From contig WOFQ01000007.1 of the NCBI GenBank assembly GCA_012184525.1, forward strand, positions 62,001 through 126,000: a DNA stretch of 64,000 nt. The letters are read 5' to 3'. The notes under the pieces are model-generated. The model was not told where the DNA came from. It did not search any database and worked only from the letters and a program-made list of their open reading frames with translations. How positions within the stretch are numbered: the stretch's first letter is position 1; the number at the start of each line of letters is the position of its first letter. This DNA is from Xenoacremonium recifei. Its lineage: Eukaryota > Ascomycota > Sordariomycetes > Hypocreales > Nectriaceae. The position numbers were made by a program, and so were the translations under genes. Of this stretch, positions 45,444-56,559 are shown in pieces.

Positions 45444-47725
45444 ATGTCGGGCACGATAGCGAGAGGGCTGTCGAACAGCGACGACAGCAACGGGGCTCCT
45501 CCGTCCTATGCAGAGGCTCACGACAAGGACTGGCTCCGGATTGTTCGGCTCTATATCGACCCCCATGATTACTACTCCCTCTGCTTAGTGAACAAGCACT
45601 GCTGGAAGTTGTTTGCACCACTGCTATGGTATAATCTGATCCATTCGTTGAGGCTCACTGGCTTACAGTCCGAAGATGGTCAGTCTCATCCCAAACCAGC
45701 TGGCCTTCAGACCCCATATTTGGTCGCGATGCTGATTTGAATGTATCAGAACTCCCCTGGCTGCGAAGATTTGCCACTTCTCAAGTTCATACTCTTGAAG
45801 AATGGACCCGACGGTTGGTCGTTGTGCTCGACTTTCGGGATTTTGCAAAGGATCCATATAAGATATCCTTCACCAACGAGAAGAGTTCCGTGACAGACTT
45901 GATCTCAACGATTGCTACTACACTTGGGTTCGTCGCCTGCATATTTCTCGATGGACGCCACGACATTGATTTCATGAAACTCCTTCTCAACCAAGCTCAG
46001 CCACACGAGCCTTCCCTGAAATTTCTGAGTCTTCGGTCATGCACTACCCCTTTACCCCTGAATTTCTTTAGCAATACAAACTTGAGAAACTTAGTCTATC
46101 TTGACATCTCTAGGGTCCCTAGCTCTATTATGGCATTGAGTCAACAACCAACGCCAGTGTTACAGAAACTCAGGATCCTCAAGATCCGAAACCGCGAAGT
46201 CACGGATAAGGACCTCTTCTGGGTGTCGGAATACAGGAACCGACTATGGAGCCTTGATCTTGCAGGCAACAAGCTTACAGACAAAGCCGCCTTGACACTG
46301 CTACCTCCGAAAGAGGTTATTAGAACTCGATCGACATTTCGCTTCCATATTGAAGGAGGAGTCACCCTCTGCCGAGACATCGGCGATATGTGGGAAACTG
46401 GGAGATATTATCAGTTCCGGGAATCACATTGGAGCGGAACATTCAGCCACCCTATGCGCTACTTATCAGAGCCTCCCTCATACCCATCACCTTCACAAAT
46501 GCAATCACAACCACACCGGCAGGATGGAGTAACTCCCATCAGGCAAGATACGCCTTCGGCGGTGACTGATATGCTGTCTACGACAGATTTCCCGGACTTA
46601 CCATTAGGAGTCACCCATCTAAATGTATCGGACAACTCGTTCTCTGCAGTTGGAATCGAAAGCCTGATCATCAAGGCCGGCGGTGTCTTGGAGTACTTTG
46701 CGTGTGACTCGACACCCTTCATCGCCTCCTCGGAACTACGCCAGAAATATTGGCCCCCCTCTACAAAGTTGTATGGGTTTTTGGGTGCGGCACATGTGTT
46801 CCGACCTATCATCTCGGACAACCTTCGGGAGCTGAGGATACACCACTCCGTTGTCACGAACATCCTCACACTGGAAATGAATGATGTCTCTTCCTTAGCG
46901 CGACTGTATCTCGCCGAGACCTCCATCTTGTCGCGGTCCAAAAACGCCTATGTTGGGGCGTTTGTTCCAGACATGAACCCACGGCTGACGTCGTTGACTC
47001 TCACAAGAGTCCCGTGCCGATCCTCTGGACCGTTGATTGACGCACTTATTCAATTCCTCAGACTACTGGCGGTTCAAGAGCAAGCGATTCTGCTCGAGAA
47101 GCGGGGAGCGGTCCGCCGAGCACCTCCCGTATTAAAGGGTCTAAGACATTTGCACCTAGTGTGCGAACCCGAGCCAGCGGATGAGTTCGACGCGGAGGAA
47201 TTGATGAACACGGGACGGGATGACTTCAGCTTCTTCAATGACGAGAAGAACGGTTCATTACCAATCACGACATCGGCTCCCGCAATGCCGAGCGACGGAG
47301 AGTGGCACCGAGACGGAATGTTTCACACCTCAAAAACGGGTGTGAAGACTCCTTTATGGACGGGATACGTCCCACCAGACCGCGACTCATCCTTTCTCCA
47401 GGATTACCGGCGGTTGATCTATCAAAAGATACCCAAGAGTATCGGACCGGTTACACCGTGTCAGGTGGCTGCTGGTGCGCTTGAGGATGCCTACGTCTGC
47501 CACACGGCGTGGAACCTCGCTGTGATGCCGCGAGAGTTACAGGTGCCGCAGCGTGGCGAGCTTGATAAGATGAGGGATGTTTTGAAAGAGATCAAACTGT
47601 TTCGACAAAGAGGCAAGGCGAGATACGAACGCATGTCGGCAAATGAAAGGATACTGTCATCTGACCCTGACTTGTACTGGAATGGGAAATTATCGGTGGA
47701 GTTTGCAGCACGGAGTATGGAGTAA
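45444..47725 (+). CDS. F-box-like / leucine-rich repeat protein, unknown function
   Basis: Conserved-looking fungal protein of 736 aa; I do not know a named ortholog. Exons are 45444-45678 and 45750-47725 (71-nt intron, donor GTCAGT). Residues ~30-70 (LYIDPHDYYSLCLVNKHCWKLFAPLLWYNL) resemble an F-box, which would link it to SCF ubiquitin ligases. Irregular leucine-rich repeats follow, for example LKFLSLRSC, LRNLVYLDISRVPSS, LWSLDLAGNKLTDKAALTLL and GVTHLNVSDNSFSAVGIESLI. The C-terminal third is less repetitive and ends in a basic helix. There is no signal peptide. The LRRs would be the substrate-binding part if the F-box reading is right. Confidence 0.8.
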
Positions 47726-47914
47726 ATCGTTGGGGTTATTCAGGCCGCTTTTGCATTTGACAGCGGCGAGGCTTCTTCGCACGGAATCATTTTATATATA
47801 CTCAGAATAGCACCCAAGCGAGACACAGCGCCCTTGGATTTTATAAAAACATTGATACCCAGTACCAAACACACACACCCGTCGTTCTCCTTCAACGTCC
47901 TGCTAACGTGCCGC

Positions 47915-48692
47915 TTAGAAGTTAACCTCAACGGTGTAGCGCGAAGTGGTGAAGACAGCATCGGAACCAGTGAAGGGCTCGGTACCAGCACCAACGGTCT
48001 GGATGATCTGCGAGTCCGGAAGGCCTTGGTTGTCGATCAAGTAATCGAAGAAGTCGATGATGTCGCCGCAGAACTCGCTGACGGTGTCCGCAGCGACGAA
48101 GCTGAAGACGGTCATGGCACCGTTGAGGCCCTCGTACAGGTTCCAGGAAGAACCTGCAAGCGTGACGGTAGCAATAGCGCTGCCAGTCGACGAGATGGGA
48201 CCCGCGCCGCCGAGAGCTGCGAGCCAGATCATGACCTCGTACTCAGAGGTTCCAGAGGCGGTGGAGGAGGTGAACATGTCGTAGGCGACGTCAGCGACAA
48301 TGTCATTTCCAGTGTAACTGAGAGACGTCAGCAAGTGCATCTGGTCTGTTGATATCGAAGGTTACTTACGTCCACGCCCATTCACTGGGGATGCTGGAAA
48401 GGGTGCTCAACGCGCCAGTGTCGCTATCGACGACGACATTGGCGAAGGACTTGACGCTGGAGGAGCCGCCAGCCCAGGTCCAGCTGGTGGACCAGCTAAG
48501 GGAGCCGTCGCTGGCAAGGCCATCATCGGTGGTGCACTGCGAGCCAGACGTAGCGGAGGACTCTCCCCAAAGGTTGTTGTAGACCGTGTAAGTGCCCGAC
48601 ACCTCGGAGTCCCACTGGCCACAGAATTCGTCACGCTTGACGATGACGGGAGAGGCGGCGACGAGGGGGAGGAGCGCGATGAAGGACTTCAT
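47915..48692 (-). CDS. Endo-beta-1,4-glucanase / xyloglucanase, glycoside hydrolase family 12
   Basis: Secreted GH12 hydrolase acting on beta-1,4-glucan or xyloglucan of plant walls (EC 3.2.1.4 or 3.2.1.151). Exon 1 is 48692-48370 and exon 2 48317-47915 (52-nt intron, donor GTAAGT), giving 241 aa, the family's normal size. The start is the only ATG giving a signal peptide (MKSFIALLPLVAASP), followed by a Lys-Arg pair as in many fungal pre-pro enzymes. The mature part begins EFCGQWDS. The nucleophile is E135 in SEYEVMIWL, and the acid/base is E221 in GTEPFTGS; both match the family. There is no carbohydrate-binding module. Confidence 0.94.
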
Positions 48693-51600
48693 GGCTGCGA
48701 TATACAAAGGATATCTACGGAGTATATGTATGTTTTATGGTAAGGATAGGTAAGATACGAATGACTGAACAGTTTCAAACTGTTGCTGAACGAGTGGTAG
48801 AAGTGAAACGAATAGTAAACGAATGGAAGTGAGTTGAATGAAACGAAACGATTGCCTTGGACAAGAATCCTAACGAAGACTACATTTACTAGCGAAACAT
48901 TGTTCTTTTATATCGTGTCCCAAGTGTGCCGGATCTCCATCATCACGAAACATCCGTTTGCCGTGCGTGCCACGGAGGTCCAGCACGCCGGATGTGAGTT
49001 TTTGCTCCAGTCGGCGCCGTCGCCGAGGGTCCGTAGCCGGGGATCAGCGGCCGGGGTGGCCTGTCCGGGGGCCGATCCTCGGGCGCGGATTGGCGGAAAC
49101 GGCACGGCATGGCAATCAAACTGAGGCGCGTTTCGACGGACGGTTTGAGATTTCGGTGGTGGTACTGATTTAGATATTGCAAAGCGCCGATCAGCGCGCT
49201 GTGCGAGTATATAACCGGTGGAGAGTCGACGCGAAGCGTCGGGCTGACGACCATTTGTGGTGTTTCGTGGTGGCCTTACTACGGAGCTGATGCCCATTCT
49301 CATCCGTTCGTTACTGAACTTCTGCATCCTCTTTACGGAGATGCACGATGACGCCGTCCATTACGGACTACAGTTCGTATAAGCTCAGGCTGATACGGTT
49401 ATTACGGCTAATTCGGTAGCGAAATTTCCGTGGAAGCTTCCAATTCCACATGGCCCACGGCAGTTGCATCATGCAGGTACGTGCAGGAACGTTCCTTCCT
49501 GCTCTCATTCCAGGTCCCTCAACCAGGCATCTGCCGGCCAACGCTCTTTCCAGTTGAAGAACGCACCCTGGCTCTCAAGGTGCCTTAGTCGGACTTTGGA
49601 ATTGATGCAATTCGACAAGTCATCTTCAAGACTCAAGTTTCCTACAGCTACTGACCCGAAGTAGCTGAACCCAACAAATGCCGCATCCCAAAGAAGAACA
49701 GAGCTCGTCCAGAAACAGCTGATGTTTCCTGACAAGTCGCAACTCAAATCGTCGCCCACGACAATAGCTTTGTGAGGCCCGGCCCCTGCAGGGAGACGTC
49801 AACTATCGAAGCGCGCAACATTGTGCCCTTGCCCTCACGCACTGTGACCTCGCCGGCGGTACTCCGTCCCTGGCTGGCTGGGTATTCTCCGATGTCACCC
49901 AGACGGCGCAAGGATGAGGGTTGTAGGAGCAGCATGCAGCATGCCGCCATGCAGGTTGGCGTTCCAGATCCCCGGGAGCGTGGATGCGCAAAGACAAATC
50001 ATGGATGGCAAAGTCGCCCAGCCTCGAGATTGTCGGAGTCGAGGACGGCTCCCCGATGAAGGGCTGAACCCACGCGAGGTTTTTTCTGCCGCTTCTCCAT
50101 CTTTGCAGGGCTCGCTTCCACGTGGGAATCGCGACAGTCCGAGCGCAGGAGGAGAAAAAGGACTCTCGAAGGATCCCGACGTCTTGCGGATGCAGGAAGC
50201 GAGACGCCATGTCACTGTCTTGCAGCGGCGATGCCGTCGCACGCCTGAGGGGCCAACAGCATCATCAAAGATGGGATGGGATGGCTGGCCATGTCGGATA
50301 GGGGATCCGTTCGTTCAATCTCGCAGACGCCCTCCCGGCACTCTGGTTGTGCCTAGCTGCAACTGGGGAGGGCGTGCCCCGGAGAGGCTACCGATTGGGG
50401 ATGGACCTAGCTCTTCAGCAGGTGTCGCGCAGCTGTGAGGGCGTACTGGAGGGCTAAGCACCAGCTAACGACTCTAACATCGAGGGTCCAGCGTTCCCAG
50501 ACATGTGGAACGGGGGCTATGTATGGCGATGCGGAGGACGGCTGGCTTGGGATAGCTCGCGTCACCGATCTCGATCTCTGATGGCAGACAGCTCTTCAGT
50601 GCTGCTGGGGATTAGTTCCGAGCCTCAATCGCCCTGCGCGAGTCGTGGGCGGACCCGGCCTTGCGGTCCTCGCGGTCTGGACCAGCCCGCGATCCACCGC
50701 CCGTCGACCGGAGGCGGAGATGGCGCCGACGGTGAGTCTCGGAGGTCATTAGCCCAGGGACTGGTAGGGACTGGTAGGGACCGTCAGGGACCCGGACGCC
50801 CCGGGGCCGACAACTCGCCAGCCCTCCCTCGACCAACCGCGCGAGTCCCGGATGCAACGGGCGTGGCAGAAAAGGGGACAGAACGTTCGAATGCTGCTAT
50901 GCTATGCTACGGCTCGGGTCGCTGCACTAGATCGACCGTTAGTCCTAGCCCAACCTCGATGGCCCTTCCCCAGCCAGCGGGCGTGGGTGCAATTGTTTGG
51001 AATTTCGCTAATTTTTTCATCCAGACTAGCATTACTGATGCACACTCCCCTCCAATTGCTGGTTCTGCGGCGCTGGCGAGAGGCGAAAGGGTCCCAGGAC
51101 GAAGGGTTGATACAGATAGCCTGCATATCGAGCGCCGCTATGCTTGTCCAGGTCTCACTTGACTCTCGTATCAAACTGCCCACCACTTTTGCCTGCCCTA
51201 TCGCTGCCCTGCCGAAGCCTTGCCTGTCCTTGGCATCTGCCCCGACGCTCCGGCACTCACCCAACATGGCGTTCTGTTGACAGCAGCTAGCACGCTACGT
51301 ACTTCTGAACCCCGTGGGAGGAGACGTTCGCATGCACGCACTCTCACACCTGTGCCTGGACCGCGTTCTTTGAACTGAGACATCCGTGCCGTGCATGAAC
51401 CGCCCGCACACGCACGCAAGAGTCAGACTTCGACGCCATGTGGTGGCCCACAGAGTCAGGTACGGCCGACCACCACAGGAACACGATTAGAATGAGTTCG
51501 ATAGTCCCTTGTGGCTCGTTTTCGGGATGTGGGAACTGCGGACTTGTCCATGTCCATTCACACACGTGCCATTTCACATCTCGCCATTGAGTCAAGCGGA

Positions 51601-54551
51601 CTCTTGCGTGCCGAGTTTACTGGACGCGGGGAGGAGGCGAACCGTCGCTGCCTCAATAGCCCCTGTCTTGCCGTCGGCTACTCGCTTATCGAGCGCCTCT
51701 TTCTGCTAACAAATGCTAAGCCAGCCCGTCGACGCCTCTTACGTCTTCAGTCGGAGCGGTTCCTGGAATGTGAGGGGGTTCCTCACCTATGCAGATTTGT
51801 CAGTTGTGGAGAGTCATTTTCAGAGACTGCGCAACCCACTACAAGTCTCGAAGAGCGCATTGACGACGAGGGAGGAATGGGCGCAGACATTCGGGCCATG
51901 CAGGAAGCTGTAACGGGACAGCATGCTGGTGGACATGGCCAAGTTCGGCAACACTGTGAGTGCCACCTTGCAGAAACGGGCCACCTCATCGCTCAGTTCA
52001 GGCAGTTGAAGATGCTTCTGGACTCGTCTGGCGGTTGTGACAGGTCAAGTTCTCCGGATTTCTGGTTCGTGGCTTGCATGTTTCCTGATGTCACCGTTGC
52101 AGCACCCCCTCTTGCAGAGTCCGTGAACCTGCAGCAACTCAGAACTGAGCTGATGTTGAGACCGTCCCAAGATTCTGGAGACAATGGAAGCAACCATTGT
52201 CGGAGCTCCTGGTCCGACTCCCCCCCGGTCGCTAAGGGTCTAGGAACCCCTGGCGAGCTGGGCCGCCCGTCTTGGCTAAGGGTCCCGACCGCTCGGTTTC
52301 CTAGATCGCCCGCCGGCCGCAAATCCTCCTCGGAAGCTTGCCCGAATCGTGTCTATCAGGACTCGAGCGTGCTCGTTGGGCGCCCCCCCAGCGCCAAGAT
52401 CCCGCGAAGCAACACCAGCCCCCTGACGCGTCATCTTTCCCTCGTGGCGTTCAGGGATCCGTCTGCATGTAGGGGCAAGGGTAGTGCAGGGGTTCGTCGT
52501 CTGTGACATGGACGGTAGCTGGACAACGCATCTAGCAGGCGTCCGGGGCACAAACTACTCAATGCTTAGCCGACCGCCCGGCGACAAAGAGGTGTCTCGA
52601 TGGCTTCACCTGGCACAACAAGCGTTGACTAACGCCAGGAACCGTCGGAGAGGGGTAAGGGATTGAGCCGTTACCCCTGACATGACAAGCTGGGAAGCTA
52701 AAGCTAAGTTAAAGTTCAACGCGATTGTTGATGGTTAACACCTCTATCCTGAATCATCAAAGCCAAGTCCCTGAGTTAGTAACTGCCAAGTCTGATTCAG
52801 CTTGCATAGTTTACAACTGGAATGGCAACGCACAATCCTCGCGAACGCGTTCAAAACCGGCGCCTTTCAGGTCGAAGTAAGGGTCCCCGGGAGATTGACG
52901 CTCTTCCGCGTAACGCCGTTGGAGGATCCGGTTGTGGCGCTGTCACGACTATGTCACGGTCAACCAACTCGCCTGGCTAGTTGCCGAGAGCTCAGGCACG
53001 CATTCTGACAACTGGCGTACTCCATAGCCTGCTGTTAGCTGGTCACCTCTCAACTCGCCTAGTCGGTGCTACTACCTCTCAGGTATATTGGAGGCCAGCG
53101 GGGAAGTGATAGATCAGTCGTACGTTGGGCAGCGCACGCACCACGCACCATCAAACCATCACCGGCGGCGCACGGTAGCCCCCGGACTGGAGTCCCGAGT
53201 CGGCGCATGCTCGCGGCGCCAAACACAGATCTCGATGGGTGACGAGGTGGCTGGCGACGGTGTCATGCCATGTGCTCGTGGAGTCGCGATGTAACGCCCG
53301 CTTGAGCGTGGTTTCTCGCTTCTCGCTTAAGGACATGATCGTGACAGGTCCTAGCGAGTGCAGGGCTAGCAATCATGCCGGACATGGCGTGAGCTTTCGT
53401 CGCTGTCAAACGGGGACATTCCTCCGGCAGGCAGACCTAGTTCTGGGGAGATGTCACCGTAGTCAATGGTCGGTGCTCTGGCGTTGTTGGCGATGTTGGA
53501 GTCTAGTTGTCCATTCAACCGTCGGGCAGATGCCGCTCGGTTCTCGTCCGGGTGACACTCTTTCCTATCTCGGCCGACAAGGGAATGGCATGGGGTATAG
53601 AGGTAGGGGCTTGCGCTATTTCATGTAGTGTATCACAGTGACATACGGAAGCGAAAGCGAATTCGACGTCATCGCCGATCGTTGTTCATCTGCTCTTGCC
53701 CGGTACGTGGTTTTTGGAAGCCTTAGGTGGTGGCTGAGGTAAGGGGTACATTCACGGAGAGTCGTAGAGTAGATACCCGAGTTTGCCAGGAGATAAGAGA
53801 AAAACGACAGAGATCTGGCTTGTATTGAAGCTGTATTGAAGATGTGAGGTTTGCTTTTTCTAGCAGGATTGTAGTTGTGAATCTGGAGTAAACGTCCAAG
53901 TCAAGCTTTCACCATGGTTTCGGCGCCACTCTTAAATTTAAGCTTGTCACCTAAGGCCTTCAGCTCTGCCGATCACTTAAACCTCAATCAAACACAGTTT
54001 GGGGATCGGAAATAAAGTAGAAAGCAAGCGCTGGAATAAAAATCGCACGTCTGCGACTTTTATTTGCTCACAAAGTCGATGAATCTGGGTCGCTCACACT
54101 TTTATGCTATTTCTTTGGTCAATTTTCTGTTGGTCATCGCCCGGCTCGTCGCTGGGTGTCAAACGTTCATCGCAAATCCGACCACGGATGCGTGTCGTTT
54201 TCGGTCGCTGAAACTTACATTTCCTCGTCACGGTCACGAGCTCCTTGTGCCTTTAATCTACGAAGTTGAATGACCTCTACGTCACCTAACCAGAAACCAC
54301 AGACCCCCCTCTCTCTTGTAAATGATGTCCAAATTTGTACGATTTTTTCCGTGTTGGTTCAGGGTTCGCAGCCTGTCGACACTAAGTGATGGCTACATGA
54401 AACGCTCGACGAATCTGTAATGACGGTAGAGTAGCACTGTTCTAAGTCGAGTCTAGAATGATGAGATATGTTCTAAATTGGTGATAGTCTATGGTGAATC
54501 CTCCAGACAGTACCACAATAACTCGAAATTCATCTCATGCCTATGAATGGG
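48693..54551. other. 5.9 kb gene-free region upstream of the GH12 gene
   Basis: The first ~700 bp should hold the GH12 promoter. The rest has no gene I can name. At 51511-52506 a 331-codon frame stays open on the plus strand but shows no recognisable domain and opens with GTG. A short tandem GGGACTGGTA repeat lies near 50757. The last ~900 bp is AT-rich. No transposon ends, tRNA or rRNA were recognised. Confidence 0.5.
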
Positions 54552-56459
54552 TCAAGAATCTGACGTTCCCTGCGAAGATACTTCTGAGGAAGCATAAGTG
54601 GTTGCCCGAGGAATGCGATCCTCAGGGTTAAGTTCATAACCATCATGATACAAGCGAGTATGAAACTTCCCCGTCCAACATTCTAATACACCATGAAACG
54701 GCACAGTATACCAGCGACCTGGCCCGGACCCCATCGCTAGCTGCGGCTGCGTCGTGATGGCTGCTATGCATGCTTCAATATCATACTCCAATTTGCAACA
54801 GATGTGTAGCTGCTTAGTATCACTTGTGATGAGAGTCTCTGATACCCAGTCAAACCGGAACTGTCCAATACATTCCCGATGACCATCTGCATACGACAGA
54901 AGCATGCCGATAATTGGTCCTGAGGGTTTATTGCAAACGAGAATCTCTGTCACGTCACTCAAACAACATGACGTGAAGATCCAGTCCGAATTTTCATCGG
55001 GGATTCCTGAGATCCTTCTTGGGGCGCTTGGTGCTGGATCTGGATAGTCGGCAGCTGCATCGCGAAGGTTTTGCTCAATGGCAAAGTACTGCGAGAAGCA
55101 CCAAACATCTGGAGATCGTGCTTCATGGAAGAACATATGGCAAGGCCCGGCTGGTAGTCTCGCGAAGTGATGGAAGGTCGTGTTTACAACGTCGTGACGC
55201 CCAAAAGTTCGAGTATGTCCCAAGTTTGTAGTAAACTGATCGCATCGTCAGCAAACGTCAAACAAGCAGGGTGGAACTCACTTACCGCCAAACCAGGGTA
55301 CCAATCTAAATCAAGATCCCACCTTATCATAGAAACATCTGTAATATACTCTCCATCGCTGATAGGCATGTAAAAAAACATCACATCGCTATCGAAGTCT
55401 TCGCGAACCAGCTTGTCTGTTCGTTGCGCTTCGTTATGTTGCTGGACGAAGTAGATTCGTAGCAACGAGCACGCTACAGTGTACCCAGTAATGCCCGGAA
55501 CATTGCATTTAAGAAGTCGCATTAGTCTTGGAAGCCGTGGTCTTCCGATGCGCTCATGCGTGAAATGGGCGATTGGAGGAGAGGCTGAGGGAATCGGGAT
55601 CTCCCAGCGAAAGTTAAAGGACTCTCTAGGAAGTTCACTCATATTGCTCGCAATGTCCCTCGCTTTGATTCCCTAAAGCGGCGTTAGATAAATTAAGCAG
55701 CTTATGTTGTATTCCACTCACATCGCTCTCCATAACAACAGCGGAAGGAAGATCCTCAAGAGTTGTGTGCCTCCACCACAAACCAGTCTCACTCGGGATC
55801 TTGCGACACCACTCTTCTACCCGAGCGCCAGGGATAAAGAGTACTTGACGAATTCCAAGATAGTCTTCAGAGACAAGCATATGGACTGCTTGGCCAACCG
55901 AAGCCGCCTCTGGTAGGAGAAGACAGGAAGGAGTATTCACGTCCCCCATAGGAGTGTTCGCTAGACATTGAACGTAGTAGCGGCCCCCAAGCTTGACGTA
56001 GGAAGCATACACAGGCTTCTGAATATCAAGATCGACAACACTGATCTGTATGCTCTCAGAAACCGTCTCCCGAACTGTAACAGAAAAACACTCCTGCACG
56101 AGGAAGCGAGCAATTAAGCGCCATATCTCCTGCGGAAACTTGCCGTCCAGGAGACCTGACCTGGGGAGTCTATACTCCAGGATCTTAGCGATCCGAGTCG
56201 CTCGAGATTTTTCCTCATTTAGTGTCAGACGGTATGTTGGAATAGTCGCATCGAGAACCCTTGGGTGTATAGGCTGAACACAGCAATTATAGCAACTGCT
56301 ATGGAAAGCCACGAGCCTATTCTCGTCTCTCAGAATCTCTGGGTTAGGGGTAAATCTACCGAGGTAGTTGTAGTCGTCATGGTAAAGCTGGTACTCGCCG
56401 GAGATTTCTGCATTTCTGATATCTGAAGCGAAACAATCGTCAGCAGAAGCGAGGCGCAT
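54552..56459 (-). CDS. Uncharacterised fungal protein with F-box-like segment (5' end uncertain)
   Basis: I do not recognise a named family. Three exons join in frame: 56459-55722, 55672-55286 and 55235-54552 (introns 49 and 50 nt, donors GTGAGT and GTAAGT). From the conservative ATG at 56459 this gives 602 aa. The open frame continues upstream to about 56545 with protein-like sequence (TVNSVKFRLRQEIEYLQ), so a small first exon is probably missing. An ATG near 56590 would need a 35-nt intron, too short to accept. Residues ~107-123 (KFPQEIWRLIARFLVQE) look like an F-box. The rest is globular with many Trp, Cys and Tyr. There is no signal peptide. The gene stands alone in a gene-poor region and looks richer in A+T than its neighbours. 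Confidence 0.75.
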
Positions 56460-56559
56460 GCCCACAACCTTGCGACATACTTGCAAGTACTCGATCTCCT
56501 GTCTCAAACGGAACTTGACAGAGTTTACAGTGGCTGTTTCTGATCCTGCAAAGGAGCTT

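Noticed and set aside
49400..49420. XlnR-type site (GGCTAA) upstream of the GH12 gene
   Set aside because: Single hexamer about 700 bp from the start; too short and too far to mean anything alone.
50757..50800. GGGACTGGTA tandem repeat as a transposon end
   Set aside because: Only two units with a degenerate third, no inverted partner or target-site duplication found.
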